64,000 nt of DNA from an uncultured Flavobacteriaceae bacterium (GCA_938010765.1 CALLVX010000052.1:1-64000); one strand, 5' to 3'; numbered from the stretch's first letter, positions 1 to 9,572 are shown. Notes: generated from the sequence alone by a model not told the origin. Translations and numbers: made by a program.

Positions 1-38
1 ATCAAAAATCTTAAATATTAACTTAACCTAGAAACGGA

Positions 39-137
39 ATGCTCTACGACACCTACGGAGAGGAATATTTGAACTTCCTTCAAGATCTAAACGAAATTTT
101 AAGTTTAAACGAGTTGGTAGAGTTAGACTATATGTAG
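39..137 (+). CDS. Microprotein A1 (32 aa), unknown function
   Basis: Short frame starting at ATG 39 and ending at TAG 135. Its core (residues 10-21, YLNFLQDLNEIL) nearly repeats in the next small frame 37 bp downstream (YLNFIEDLNEIL). Of the ten identical residues in that core, four use different synonymous codons, and the two replacements (L/I, Q/E) are conservative, which is the pattern of selected protein sequence rather than of a copied non-coding repeat. The product is acidic and leucine-rich, probably one amphipathic helix, with no signal peptide or membrane segment. I do not recognise the family. The upstream region is cut by the window edge, so its promoter is not visible. Confidence 0.55.
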   Translation: MLYDTYGEEYLNFLQDLNEILSLNELVELDYM

Positions 138-174
138 TCTAACCCTGTGTCCCGATTCCCTAAACCCTACAATT

Positions 175-276
175 ATGGCAAAACAAAATCCAGACAATGC
201 GGCCTATTTGAACTTCATTGAAGACCTGAACGAAATCTTGACCGATTTTGAAATCAACAAATTAAATTATTCATAA
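175..276 (+). CDS. Microprotein A2 (33 aa), paralogue of A1
   Basis: ATG 175 to TAA 274. Residues 11-22 (YLNFIEDLNEIL) match A1. The N-terminus (MAKQNPDNAA) and the C-terminus (ending KLNYS) differ from A1, although both end in a short hydrophobic/aromatic tail. It lies 37 bp after A1 on the same strand and is followed within about 20 bp by a clear intrinsic terminator, so the two probably share a transcript. The sequence is acidic and predicted helical. Function is unknown; a small interaction or regulatory peptide is only a guess. Confidence 0.6.
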   Translation: MAKQNPDNAAYLNFIEDLNEILTDFEINKLNYS

Positions 277-296
277 GCACATGAACGATTGCTTAT

Positions 297-334
297 AAAA
301 AAGACCCTAACTTTTTATAGCTAGGGTCTTTTTT
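297..334 (+). terminator. Bidirectional intrinsic terminator
   Basis: Nine-base stem AAGACCCTA (301-309) pairing with TAGGGTCTT (322-330), an A-run before it and a T-run after it. It can end the microprotein transcript from the left and the sigma factor transcript from the right. Confidence 0.85.
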
Positions 335-357
335 ATGAACTGTTGTATTTAAGGTTA

Positions 358-1221
358 CTATCCTAAATACGTTTTAAGCATTTTACTGCGCGAATTGTGG
401 CGCAGCTTGCGAATCGCCTTTTCCCGTATTTGACGCACGCGCTCCCTAGTCAAATCAAAGGTAAGCCCTATCTCTGCCAAGGTCATTGATTGTTGATCTC
501 CGATGCCGTAGTATAATTTTACGACATCGGCCTCTCGTGGCGACAAAGTCTCCAGTGCCCTGTTAATCTCGGTATTCAATGATTGTTGCATTAATATGTT
601 ATCGGGCTTGGGAGATTCCCCGGCACGTAGCACATCATACAAATTAGAATCTTCACCCTCACGTAAGGGAGCATCCATCGATACATGCCGACCAGAGTTC
701 TTAAGAGATTGTTGCACCTCATTTACGGTCATCTCGAGTTCCTTGGCGATTTCCTCGGCCGAAGGTGGGCGCTCATGTGCCTGCTCTAAATACGAAAATG
801 TCTTTTTAATCTTATTGATCGATCCAATTTTGTTCAAAGGAAGCCTTACCACTCGCGATTGCTCAGCGAGCGCTTGTAGGATCGATTGTCTGATCCACCA
901 AACCGCATAGGAAATAAATTTAAAGCCACGAGTTTCATCAAAACGCTTTGCCGCTTTTACGAGTCCTACGTTGCCTTCGTTGATCAAGTCGGGAAGTGTT
1001 AGTCCCTGATTTTGGTATTGTTTGGCCACCGATACTACGAATCGAAGGTTGGCCGTGGTTAATTTTTCTAAGGCGATTTGGTCGCCATCTCTAATTTTTT
1101 GAGCCAGTTCAACTTCTTCACTGGCGGTTATCAAGTCGATTTTACTGATATCTTGCAAATACTTGTCGAGTGATTTTGATTCCCGGTTAGTTACTTGCTT
1201 GATAATCTTTAATTGCCTCAT
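358..1221 (-). CDS. rpoD: RNA polymerase primary-type sigma factor (RpoD/SigA, Bacteroidota form)
   Basis: A 287-residue sigma-70 protein of the short Bacteroidota type with no region 1.1. It begins [21 protein letters not shown], the well-known N-terminus of this group (region 1.2). Region 2 with the core-binding and -10 recognition helices lies at about 58-115 ([10 protein letters not shown], then [15 protein letters not shown]). Region 3 follows at about 125-205, and the region 4 helix-turn-helix ([20 protein letters not shown]) near 245-265. It recruits RNA polymerase to TAnnTTTG-type promoters. Flavobacteria may carry a second, very similar paralogue, so this could be the primary copy or that paralogue; I favour the primary class. 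Confidence 0.9.
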   Translation of the reverse strand: MRQLKIIKQVTNRESKSLDKYLQDISKIDLITASEEVELAQKIRDGDQIALEKLTTANLRFVVSVAKQYQNQGLTLPDLINEGNVGLVKAAKRFDETRGFKFISYAVWWIRQSILQALAEQSRVVRLPLNKIGSINKIKKTFSYLEQAHERPPSAEEIAKELEMTVNEVQQSLKNSGRHVSMDAPLREGEDSNLYDVLRAGESPKPDNILMQQSLNTEINRALETLSPREADVVKLYYGIGDQQSMTLAEIGLTFDLTRERVRQIREKAIRKLRHNSRSKMLKTYLG

Positions 1222-1404
1222 ATATGCTTATTTGATTTTGGTATTGTACAAGTTCTCATTATACATTTTTAAATGGTCTTATCCAAAAGAATTATGGTAT
1301 TATTATACATGTTTTATGAGCATTTTGGGAATAATACAAAGCATTTGGATCATTAAGGGCATATTCGATCAGCTTATATTATTTTTACTGAAACACTGAT
1401 TTTA

Positions 1405-2640
1405 ATGGTTATGGCAAAACAAAAGATCGCAATTATTGGAGCAGGGTTAAGTGGACTCGTAGCAGCTATTTGCCTAGAGGAAAATGGATTTTCCCCTACA
1501 ATTTACGAGAGTGACGACCGAATTGGAGGCCGGGTACGTTCAGATATGTATGAGGGTATTGCACTAGATTGCGGGTTTCAAGTATTGTTGACCGCCTACC
1601 CGATGGCCCGCAAATATTTAGACTATGACCTTTTGAATTTAAGAAAATTTCTTCCCGGTGCATTGCTGTTCAATAAAAGAAAGCGTTCCAAAATTGGTGA
1701 TCCGCTTCGTACCAGTTCCTTTTTAATACCAACCTTGTTTTCAAATGTTGGGTCTCTGGGTGACAAATGGAAAATATTTCGTTTGTCGGCAACTTTAAAG
1801 AAAAAGTCGCTTCATGAGGTATTCGCCTCACCCGAAAAAACCACGCTACAGTTCCTTACAGACTACGGCTTTTCAAAACGGATCATAGCGAATTTTTTTA
1901 TCCCTTTTTTCTCGGGAATATTTTTAGAGGAACATCTCAGTACCTCTTCTCGAATGTTTCAATTTGTATTTAAGATGTTTGCGGAAGGAGACGCGGCGAT
2001 CCCTACAAACGGAATGCAGGAAATTCCAAAACAACTGCTTCATAAACTAAGGACAACTACCATTCAATTTGCCCAAAAAGCAATAAAGGTTGACGATAAA
2101 ACCATTTACTTTGAAAACGGAAGTACCTTAACCGCAGATTTTATCCTCATAGCAACCGACCCGTCACAGTTGTTGATAGACTTGGCCCCAACACCCGTGC
2201 AGTGGCATAGTACCCAAAACCTCTATTTTAAAAGTACGATGCCGGTTGTTATTGGTGAAGCGATTATTGGATTGCTATCCGATCCCGATACCTTGGCCAA
2301 TAATATTCACTATAAAACGGTGAAAGGGAGTTTGAATGAAATACTTTCGGTAACGGTGGTGAAAGAACATAGGCTTTCGGAAGCTGAATTGGTTGCCAAC
2401 GTACAAACTGAGCTTAGCAGACATTGTGGGTTAAATGGACTAGAATTTGTGAGGTGTTATGACATAAAGCGGGCCTTGCCCAATTTACCATCGGTAGCCA
2501 TCGATAGTAGAATCGTAAAATATTCGGACACCATTTTCTTGGCTGGTGACCATTTGGCAAATGGAAGTATTAATACGGCCATGCGATCAGGAGAGCTTGC
2601 CGCCAACGCTATTTTGAACGAAATACAAAAACGCTCATGA
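1405..2640 (+). CDS. FAD-dependent amine oxidase / protoporphyrinogen oxidase-like
   Basis: A 411-residue flavoprotein. The dinucleotide-binding Rossmann motif (IGAGLSGLVAA) is at residues 11-21, followed by the conserved DRIGGRVRS segment, and the C-terminus has the family's second FAD contact (LAGDHLANGSINTAMRSG, about 380-397). The family oxidises amines, porphyrinogens or carotenoid intermediates; the substrate here cannot be named. A start two codons later (MAKQ) is equally possible. The next gene overlaps it by four bases, so the two are translationally coupled. Confidence 0.8.
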   Translation: MVMAKQKIAIIGAGLSGLVAAICLEENGFSPTIYESDDRIGGRVRSDMYEGIALDCGFQVLLTAYPMARKYLDYDLLNLRKFLPGALLFNKRKRSKIGDPLRTSSFLIPTLFSNVGSLGDKWKIFRLSATLKKKSLHEVFASPEKTTLQFLTDYGFSKRIIANFFIPFFSGIFLEEHLSTSSRMFQFVFKMFAEGDAAIPTNGMQEIPKQLLHKLRTTTIQFAQKAIKVDDKTIYFENGSTLTADFILIATDPSQLLIDLAPTPVQWHSTQNLYFKSTMPVVIGEAIIGLLSDPDTLANNIHYKTVKGSLNEILSVTVVKEHRLSEAELVANVQTELSRHCGLNGLEFVRCYDIKRALPNLPSVAIDSRIVKYSDTIFLAGDHLANGSINTAMRSGELAANAILNEIQKRS

Positions 2641-3146
2641 GTAAAAGACAACTTAAAAAGTATTTAACCGATTTACCAAAGAGCGAGCTAGAAGAGCAAA
2701 TGCTCGATTTGTATCAACGTTTTCCTGTCGTAAAGCAGTACTACGACTTTGTATTCAACCCAAAAGAAGAAAAACTCATACAAGAGGCCAAGACCAAAAT
2801 TTCCAACGAATATTTTCCAGTACGCCGAAAAAGACCCAAGGCGAGGCGCTCAGTGGCTCAAAAGTTTATCAAACACTTTATGAAATTAGGAATGGAGGCA
2901 CACCTTTTAGCCGACTTAATGCTTTATAACCTTGAAATTGCCCAGACTTTTTCAAACAATCGCAATTTGCCCGATAGTTTTTTTAAAAGCATGCTTAATT
3001 CTTTTGAAGAAGCGGTCTATTTTATTTCGATCCAGGGGTTGCTTTCAGAATTTCAACAACGGATCATTGCAATATATACGTTTTCCCAAACAGAAGAATG
3101 GCCTTTTGATGAGGGTTTTTCAAGAGTTTTAGATAGTATCGATTAA
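2637..3146 (+). CDS. DUF6155-type protein
   Basis: A 169-residue soluble, lysine-rich, mostly helical protein starting MSKRQLKKYLTDLPKSELEEQ, the typical opening of the DUF6155 family as I recall it. It overlaps the flavoprotein gene by ATGA. No catalytic motif, signal peptide or membrane segment is visible. Function is unknown. Confidence 0.65.
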   Translation: MSKRQLKKYLTDLPKSELEEQMLDLYQRFPVVKQYYDFVFNPKEEKLIQEAKTKISNEYFPVRRKRPKARRSVAQKFIKHFMKLGMEAHLLADLMLYNLEIAQTFSNNRNLPDSFFKSMLNSFEEAVYFISIQGLLSEFQQRIIAIYTFSQTEEWPFDEGFSRVLDSID

Positions 3147-3182
3147 TATTTAAAAACTAGAATCAACAAGATTTATATAACT

Positions 3183-4112
3183 ATGGGAATAGTAATTTGT
3201 AGACAGGATACTAAAATTGAACTATGGAAGAAGGCGCTGAAAGCTGCTGCACCCGATATTGAAGTGTATAGTTGCTTGGAGGATCACCCGAAAGAAAAAA
3301 TAAAAATGGCCTTGGTTTGGAAGCATTCACCGGGTAGTTTGAAGGCATATCCTAATTTAAGGTGTATCGCTTCATCGGGTGCCGGGGTCGACTTTATTTT
3401 CTCGGATGTCGAGGCGCCTGTACATTTACCGATTACAAGGGTTGTAGATCCGATGTTGGCCAGCGATATGTCAGAGCATGTAACGGCGGTTATTTTCGCA
3501 TACTTAAAAAATTTGAACCAGTATAAATTAGACCAACAGCAGCAGATTTGGAACCCAATAGGTTATGCACGGATCAAGGATTTTACCGTGGGTATTTTGG
3601 GTCTGGGTACCTTAGGGGCCTTGTTGGCTAAGAACCTGGTGCATTTTGGTTTTCAGGTACAAGGCTGGTCGCAATCTAGAAAATCGCTTCCCTCGGTTAC
3701 CGCTTACACCGGGGAAACAGCGTTGCATGCATTTTTGTCGACAACCAATGTGTTGGTCTGTCTACTTCCCTTAACCCCAAATACCGAGGGCATCCTTAAT
3801 AAAGAACTGTTTGATCAACTTCCCAAAGGATCATTTGTAATTAACGTTGCCCGAGGTGGTCATTTGGTCGACGAGGCCCTGCTCCAAGCTTTGCAGTCCG
3901 ATCACCTTAGCGGTGCGGCACTTGATGTATTTCATGAAGAACCCCTTGCCAAGGAACATCCGTTTTGGTCGCATCCCAAGGTGCATATCAGTCCTCATTG
4001 TGCCAGTGTATCAGATGCCAGCTCGGTAGCACCACAGATAATTGAGAATTATCGGAACCTTCTTAATCGCAAAGCGCTTCAAAACCTAGTTTCCATGGAC
4101 AGAGGCTATTAG
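3183..4112 (+). CDS. ghrA: Glyoxylate/hydroxypyruvate reductase A family dehydrogenase
   Basis: A 309-residue D-2-hydroxyacid dehydrogenase. The NAD(P)-binding loop GLGTLG is at about 140-145. The catalytic Arg sits in NVARGG (about 221-226), the Glu in FHEEPL and the His in SPHCAS (about 279). The stretch WSQSRKSLP and the C-terminal DRGY resemble E. coli GhrA rather than SerA or LdhA. Members reduce glyoxylate and hydroxypyruvate in the cytosol. It lies 36 bp after the DUF6155 gene and may be in the same operon. Confidence 0.8.
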   Translation: MGIVICRQDTKIELWKKALKAAAPDIEVYSCLEDHPKEKIKMALVWKHSPGSLKAYPNLRCIASSGAGVDFIFSDVEAPVHLPITRVVDPMLASDMSEHVTAVIFAYLKNLNQYKLDQQQQIWNPIGYARIKDFTVGILGLGTLGALLAKNLVHFGFQVQGWSQSRKSLPSVTAYTGETALHAFLSTTNVLVCLLPLTPNTEGILNKELFDQLPKGSFVINVARGGHLVDEALLQALQSDHLSGAALDVFHEEPLAKEHPFWSHPKVHISPHCASVSDASSVAPQIIENYRNLLNRKALQNLVSMDRGY

Positions 4113-4158
4113 GTCTCCAAAAAAAAATCTTGTTGTCTATTTCCACTTTAATATTTTT

Positions 4159-4185
4159 TTGAAGAAGAAAAATCTAGTAATTTTG
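4159..4185 (+). promoter_or_regulatory. Candidate Bacteroidota promoter for the helicase gene
   Basis: TTG at 4159-4161 and a perfect -7 motif TAATTTTG at 4178-4185, 16 bp apart, just ahead of the start at 4209. The spacer is a little short for this promoter class. Confidence 0.35.
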
Positions 4186-4208
4186 CAAAATTCAGGTCTA
4201 TGTAAAAT

Positions 4209-5753
4209 ATGACCCTGTTAGCTATTTTAAAACCAACTATCTGCTTGGAAATACAAAAGAAAACTACCGAGAAAACCCTTTACGACTACCAAATCGAAGA
4301 CTTGAATACCATATTCAAGCATCTAGATGAGGAGAAGTCTGGTAATTTGCTATATCAACTTCCCACCGGAGGTGGTAAAACTGTGGTGTTTTCCGAAATT
4401 ACGAAGCGATACATCAAGCAGAACAACAAGAAGGTAATTGTACTCACACATCGTATTGAACTTAGTGTTCAAACGTCCAAAATGTTAAATGGTTTTGGTG
4501 TGAATAACAAAATCATAAACAGCGGGGTCAAGGAGCTGAACGACCAGGACGATTATATGTGCTTTGTAGCAATGGTCGAGACATTGAACAATCGGCTACA
4601 GGAAGAAAAGATAGAGATCAAAAATGTTGGTCTGGTGATTATAGATGAAGCACATTATAATTCGTTTCGAAAGCTGTTCAAATATTTTGAGAATTCGACG
4701 ATTTTGGGAGTTACGGCTACTCCGTTGAGTTCTAATATTAAGCTTCCAATGAAAGACAACTATCAGAAGTTGATCATTGGAGAGTCTATTACTTCGCTGA
4801 TTAAGAAAAAGTTCCTTGCAAAGGCCAACATGTACAATTACGATGTAAGCCTTCAAAGCCTAAAATTGGGAATCAACGGTGACTATACGGTAAAATCTTC
4901 AGATGAACTGTATGGGAACCACAATATGTTGGGCAAACTTATCAATGCCTATAATGAAATCGCCAAGGGAACCAAAACCCTCATTTTTAATAATGGTATC
5001 AACACCTCTATTTATGTGTATGAGACTTTTAAAAAGGCAGGTTACAATATTCGTCACCTCGATAACAAAAATACGGCCTCAGAACGAAAAGAAATTCTAA
5101 GTTGGTTTTCAGAGACCCCGGGGGCTATCTTAACGTCTGTAAGTATCCTAACTACGGGGTTTGATGAGCCTACAGTAGAAACCATCATATTAAATAGGGC
5201 CACCCGTTCTTTGACACTGTACTTTCAAATGATCGGTAGGGGATCTAGGGTACTGCCCAAAAAAGAGGAGTTCACGGTCATTGACATGGGGAACAATATC
5301 GCCCGTTTCGGAATGTGGAACGCACCAGTTGATTGGCAGGAAATATTTCATTTTCCTGATTTTTATCTTGAAAATATTAAGAATGATGAGGATATTGAAC
5401 GAGAGTTTGTCTATGAGATGCCAGCGGACCTAAGGGCCGAATTTTCTAAATCTACGGCAATTGAATTTGATATCAAGAAAGAGTATAAAAAGATTTTTGC
5501 CCAAGGACTGCGGTCGAAAGTAGTGCTTGAACGTAGTATTGAACAGCATGCCCAAATTTGTGTTGAAAATGCGGAAGATGTTTTTGATGCCCGTATTCTT
5601 GCCAAGCAATTAAAAGAAGAAATCGCCTATCGGGTGCGGCAATATTCGTATTGTATAATGAACAATACCAAAAACTACAAAGAATGGCTCGAAGAGGATT
5701 ACGAACGCCGCTTGCGTTCGAGTATATCTAAAAAATTTGCCGCTAAAATGTAA
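4209..5753 (+). CDS. DEAD/DEAH-box superfamily 2 helicase
   Basis: A 514-residue SF2 ATPase. Walker A (LPTGGGKT) is at 51-58, the Walker B box DEAH near 147, motif III-like GVTATP follows, and motif VI (QMIGRGSR) is near 340. The helicase core ends around 380; a 130-residue C-terminal extension is lysine- and arginine-rich and probably binds nucleic acid. It resembles the RAD25/SSL2-like stand-alone helicases of Bacteroidota. The N-terminal ~20 residues before the Q-motif-like KTLYDYQIEDL are not typical, so the true start could be internal (no ATG is available there). The gene is monocistronic with its own candidate promoter. Confidence 0.85.
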   Translation: MTLLAILKPTICLEIQKKTTEKTLYDYQIEDLNTIFKHLDEEKSGNLLYQLPTGGGKTVVFSEITKRYIKQNNKKVIVLTHRIELSVQTSKMLNGFGVNNKIINSGVKELNDQDDYMCFVAMVETLNNRLQEEKIEIKNVGLVIIDEAHYNSFRKLFKYFENSTILGVTATPLSSNIKLPMKDNYQKLIIGESITSLIKKKFLAKANMYNYDVSLQSLKLGINGDYTVKSSDELYGNHNMLGKLINAYNEIAKGTKTLIFNNGINTSIYVYETFKKAGYNIRHLDNKNTASERKEILSWFSETPGAILTSVSILTTGFDEPTVETIILNRATRSLTLYFQMIGRGSRVLPKKEEFTVIDMGNNIARFGMWNAPVDWQEIFHFPDFYLENIKNDEDIEREFVYEMPADLRAEFSKSTAIEFDIKKEYKKIFAQGLRSKVVLERSIEQHAQICVENAEDVFDARILAKQLKEEIAYRVRQYSYCIMNNTKNYKEWLEEDYERRLRSSISKKFAAKM

Positions 5754-5963
5754 GTTTAAATAGCTGATTAAATAATGCTTATTTCATTTTATTTAAATAG
5801 TTACTTTAATATTTTTCCGTTCAGATTAATTGGGTTCCTGTTCAATATATACTTTGCCCAGATCACTGGCTTTTGGAGTGGTTAAATACAAAAACAGATA
5901 CTATCCCATGGAGAAGAATCGAGATTTTAGGCGTATGTTCCTCCTGAGTATTCTAATAATGAT

Positions 5964-7223
5964 ATGGGTGTAGGGTTATATAAAAAACTGTTAGTTATTG
6001 GTTTTACCTGGCCAGAGCCCGCGTCAACGGCGGCCGGGAATCGAATGTTTCAGCTGCTGTTATTTTTTCGGGCGGAAGGCTACAAGATTACTTTTGCATG
6101 TACTGCGGCAGAGTCCCCCTTATCGTTAGATCTTGATACCCTTGATATTCTAAGAGTTCCTATACTTCTAAACCATAAAGGGTTTGATTTGTTTATTGCG
6201 GACCTCGGTCCCGATATTGTTCTTTTTGACCGTTTTCTTACCGAAGAGCAGTTCGGTTGGCGTGTGGCAGAATTCGCCCCCAATGCCGTACGCATTTTAG
6301 ATACAGAAGATTTGCATTCCCTTCGTCGTGCGAGGGAAAAAGCCTTTAAATCAGGTTTGGAATACTCTATTGATGCATGGCTAAAAGAAGATATGACCAA
6401 ACGAGAGGTAGCGAGCATCTATCGTTCAGATTTCTCTTTGATTATTTCGAATTCCGAAATTGATTTGCTAAAGAATACCGGTGGGGTCGATGATTCACTA
6501 TTATTCCATCTTCCTTTTATGATACCAAAGCTAGCGGATGAAACAATTGCCGACTGGCCCCTTTTTGAAGAACGAAGTCATTTTATGTGTATCGGTACGG
6601 GGAAGCACGCGCCCAATGTGGATGCGATAGCTTGGTTGCAAGCGGAAATTTGGCCACAGATCCGTCAGAATTTACCCAAGGCAGAATTACATGTTTACGG
6701 CTCCTATTTACCGCAACAAGTGCTCGAAATGCATCGCCCCTCTGATGGTTTTTATGTGAAGGGTTGGACTGCCGATGTGGAAAAAACAATGGCCCATTAT
6801 AAAGTAAACCTGGCTCCTTTGCGATTTGGAGCGGGAATTAAGGGAAAACTGGTCGATGGTATGCGCTTTGGACTCCCCAGTATCACTACCGTAATAGGGG
6901 CAGAAGGTATGCATGGCGCGCTTCGATGGAATGGACTTATTACCAATGGTGCTACCAATTTTGCGCGGGCCGCCGTTGAATTGCACCAAAATAAATCGGT
7001 TTGGGAAGAGGCCCAACAACAGGGGGTCGACCTAATAAATTCGTGGTACAATGAATCCCATTTATCAAAGAAATTTGCCGACCGTATTAGGGATGCCACA
7101 GATCATATGGCTGTCCGCCGTACGCAAAACTTGTTTGGCAGTATCCTACAACATCATACATTGACAAGCACTAAATACCTTTCGAAATGGATTGAAGAAA
7201 AGAACAAGAACCTCGAAAAATGA
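5964..7223 (+). CDS. Glycosyltransferase (GT-B, GT4-like)
   Basis: A 419-residue cytosolic protein with GT-B features: an N-terminal Rossmann half starting LLVIGFTWPEP, and a C-terminal half with SHFMCIGTGKHAPN (about 209) and the sugar-nucleotide segment APLRFGAGIKGKLVDGMRFGLPSI (about 288-311), in which a Glu-x7-Glu motif is not obvious. It probably transfers a sugar to a surface glycan or lipid, but nearby genes do not suggest the product. The preceding 210 bp is AT-rich and contains only a 21-codon mini-frame (5908-5973) overlapping this start. Confidence 0.7.
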   Translation: MGVGLYKKLLVIGFTWPEPASTAAGNRMFQLLLFFRAEGYKITFACTAAESPLSLDLDTLDILRVPILLNHKGFDLFIADLGPDIVLFDRFLTEEQFGWRVAEFAPNAVRILDTEDLHSLRRAREKAFKSGLEYSIDAWLKEDMTKREVASIYRSDFSLIISNSEIDLLKNTGGVDDSLLFHLPFMIPKLADETIADWPLFEERSHFMCIGTGKHAPNVDAIAWLQAEIWPQIRQNLPKAELHVYGSYLPQQVLEMHRPSDGFYVKGWTADVEKTMAHYKVNLAPLRFGAGIKGKLVDGMRFGLPSITTVIGAEGMHGALRWNGLITNGATNFARAAVELHQNKSVWEEAQQQGVDLINSWYNESHLSKKFADRIRDATDHMAVRRTQNLFGSILQHHTLTSTKYLSKWIEEKNKNLEK

Positions 7224-7278
7224 TAAGAATTTTTGAGCATGAAATAGTATCTTTAACCAAACATTTTCATTAGAATAC

Positions 7279-8121
7279 ATGAAGACAGCCAACTGGAAAA
7301 TTGCCAAGGAATTTGAGGATATCACCTATAAAAAAAGTGACGGAGTAGCACGTATTGCTTTCAATCGGCCCAACGTGCGGAATGCTTTCCGACCAAAGAC
7401 CACTAGCGAATTATACCAAGCTTTTTATGATGCTCAGGAAGACACATCTATCGGAGTCGTTTTATTATCTGGTGAAGGCCCTTCTACAAAAGATGGGGTG
7501 TATTCATTTTGCAGTGGGGGCGATCAGAAGGCTAGGGGAGAACAGGGGTATGTAGGGGAAGATGGGATGCATCGATTAAATATTTTAGAGGTACAACGCC
7601 AAATTAGGTTCATGCCAAAGGCCGTAATCGCTGTAGTGCCGGGCTGGGCAGTTGGTGGTGGGCATAGTTTGCATGTAGTTTGCGATATTTCGCTGGCTAG
7701 CAAGGAACATGCGATTTTTAAACAAACAGATGCCGATGTTACCAGTTTCGATGCAGGTTATGGATCGGCATATTTGGCAAAGATGGTCGGGCAGAAGAAA
7801 GCGAGGGAGATTTTCTTTTTAGGTAGAAACTATTCGGCACAGGAAGCGTATGAAATGGGAATGGTCAACGCCGTTGTACCGCATGATGAATTAGAAGCAA
7901 CTGCGTACCAGTGGGCGCAAGAAATTTTGGAGAAATCACCGACCTCTATCAAAATGCTGAAGTTTGCTATGAACCTGACCGATGACGGTATGGTAGGGCA
8001 ACAAGTTTTTGCAGGTGAGGCCACTAGATTGGCTTATATGACGGAAGAGGCCAAGGAAGGCCGCAACGCTTTTCTAGAAAAACGCAAACCGAACTTCGGC
8101 AAAAATAAGTGGCTCCCATAG
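7279..8121 (+). CDS. menB: 1,4-dihydroxy-2-naphthoyl-CoA synthase
   Basis: A 280-residue crotonase-fold enzyme of menaquinone biosynthesis that cyclises o-succinylbenzoyl-CoA. Diagnostic segments are FNRPNVRNAFRPKT (33-46), the oxyanion-hole regions FCSGGDQ and GWAVGGGHSLHVVCD, TDADVTSFDAGYGS with the MenB catalytic Asp/Tyr region, and the C-terminal FLEKRKPNF. Length and motifs match MenB rather than a generic enoyl-CoA hydratase. The other men genes are not in this window. It implies that menaquinone is the respiratory quinone, which is also the likely acceptor pool for the Mo-hydroxylases here. Confidence 0.93.
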   Translation: MKTANWKIAKEFEDITYKKSDGVARIAFNRPNVRNAFRPKTTSELYQAFYDAQEDTSIGVVLLSGEGPSTKDGVYSFCSGGDQKARGEQGYVGEDGMHRLNILEVQRQIRFMPKAVIAVVPGWAVGGGHSLHVVCDISLASKEHAIFKQTDADVTSFDAGYGSAYLAKMVGQKKAREIFFLGRNYSAQEAYEMGMVNAVVPHDELEATAYQWAQEILEKSPTSIKMLKFAMNLTDDGMVGQQVFAGEATRLAYMTEEAKEGRNAFLEKRKPNFGKNKWLP

Positions 8122-8137
8122 TAGCTTTGGCGCCACA

Positions 8138-9235
8138 CTAGCTATCGTCACTGAAGGTGTTTTTTCGCCATTTAAAAGGAAGAAAAAATAAAATTCCACC
8201 CCAGAATAAGCTACATAGGATGATATGCTGAATGGGTTGATCAAAAACGAACCGAATCCCAAGATCTAGTATAAAAAGTACAATGTAAAGTCCGGGACTA
8301 TATAGCAATATAGATCGTAATGCCACTTCATTTGTTTCCGATTTATTGGAGAACTCAAGTTTTAACCAATCCCCTTTGTTTATATCTGCGATTTTCCATT
8401 CAATCTGTCTATTCCAATTCAAAAGTTGGATCAGTTTTCGAGCAAACTTCAACCTTCCTGCATGGTAAACGCTTTGGATAGGAGTTGAAGGCCAATTCAA
8501 GAATACCAATAGATAGATTAGTATATCGTCTAGAAAATGCCCAAAACGTTCTTTTGTAATGGTAAATAGAAAAGTGTGGAATAGTAAAATCAACCAAAGC
8601 GCCAAGGCTTGCTTTCTTCTGAACAATAGTAAAATACCAATTACAATTTCGGCCAACATCGAACCCCAAGAAATAAGCTTGGCCGTCAAACCTTCAGGAA
8701 GCGCATTCGCAAAGAATAAATAAAAATCATTTTCAATGGTAACCGCCATCCAATTATGCATGTATTGGCCCGACCACCAGTCTACTTGCAATATCTTGTT
8801 CGTTGCCGCGCCGAGATACACCAAGCTCAATTGAATGTATAGCAACCAAGGCATTTTATTTTTATCGGTCAGTCCTGCCAATAAAAAGGCGCACCCGCAG
8901 ATAAACAGATGATTTCGAAAAATAGACTTAGAGGCCAACAGTGCGACCAATATTATGGCCCCTAACAAAAGTGCCATGGTCTTGGTTCTTATATTAAGTA
9001 ATAATAGCCCACCTGAGAGTATAAATATTGCTCTAAGACAATATTCAAAAACTCCGGGAAACTGCCTAAAATAATCTAGAAAATCAAAAAAGGGGAGATA
9101 CGGGTCTCCCAAATAGCCATAGAAACCATTGAGTAATAGCAGTGCGAACAGCAACTTGCACATGAGAAGTACATTGGGTTGCATTGCGGTTTCTGCAGAG
9201 TACCAAGGAAGGTATTTAGTCATTTTGGTTTTCAT
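8138..9235 (-). CDS. Multi-pass membrane protein, HTTM-like
   Basis: About 365 residues with roughly nine hydrophobic segments. The central motif WWSGQYMHNW and the arrangement of helices recall HTTM (gamma-carboxylase-like) membrane proteins, but the assignment is weak. The longest frame begins further upstream; I chose the ATG at 9235 (MKTKMTKYLPWYSAE), with ATG 9223 as an alternative, because both overlap the end of the upstream small gene by a short distance, as in translational coupling. It forms a two-gene unit with the 118-residue protein upstream. Confidence 0.6.
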   Translation of the reverse strand: MKTKMTKYLPWYSAETAMQPNVLLMCKLLFALLLLNGFYGYLGDPYLPFFDFLDYFRQFPGVFEYCLRAIFILSGGLLLLNIRTKTMALLLGAIILVALLASKSIFRNHLFICGCAFLLAGLTDKNKMPWLLYIQLSLVYLGAATNKILQVDWWSGQYMHNWMAVTIENDFYLFFANALPEGLTAKLISWGSMLAEIVIGILLLFRRKQALALWLILLFHTFLFTITKERFGHFLDDILIYLLVFLNWPSTPIQSVYHAGRLKFARKLIQLLNWNRQIEWKIADINKGDWLKLEFSNKSETNEVALRSILLYSPGLYIVLFILDLGIRFVFDQPIQHIILCSLFWGGILFFLPFKWRKNTFSDDS

Positions 9236-9572
9236 TTTGAAAATACCATGTTTTGACCGCGTGACCGTTCGTTTCATAGGTTACTGTTACCTGTGCATTA
9301 TCATTTTTTCCATAAGTGGTTTCATAAGTTTCTATTAGGTCAAAAATGTTTTGGATAGTTCTTGATTCCCATCCCTGATTCTTGTATTTGTAACGTTGTC
9401 CAATTGCGCGTTTAGATAGCGGATTTCCGTTGATTTCAACAACAATATCGTATAGGGTCTGCTCATCATAGGGTGCCCAACAGAAATACCGCTCGGGTAC
9501 AAAACGTGCATACCCGATCATGATGACCTGTATGGCCAAAAAGGAAATACCGATAAGTTGATTGATCTTCAT
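9216..9572 (-). CDS. Small protein with N-terminal membrane anchor
   Basis: 118 residues with one hydrophobic segment at 5-21 (IGISFLAIQVIMIGYAR), then a soluble acidic/polar domain with FCWAPYDEQTLYDI. It overlaps the HTTM-like gene start, so the two are probably co-translated. No family is recognised. The anchored domain is likely on the periplasmic side. Confidence 0.65.
   Translation of the reverse strand: MKINQLIGISFLAIQVIMIGYARFVPERYFCWAPYDEQTLYDIVVEINGNPLSKRAIGQRYKYKNQGWESRTIQNIFDLIETYETTYGKNDNAQVTVTYETNGHAVKTWYFQNENQND

Noticed and set aside
1163-1399. 78-residue hydrophobic plus-strand frame over the sigma factor start
   Set aside because: Overlaps the conserved N-terminal codons of the sigma factor in antisense and has no independent support.
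5908-5973. 21-codon leader peptide before the glycosyltransferase
   Set aside because: Too short, overlaps the start in another frame, and nothing suggests attenuation.
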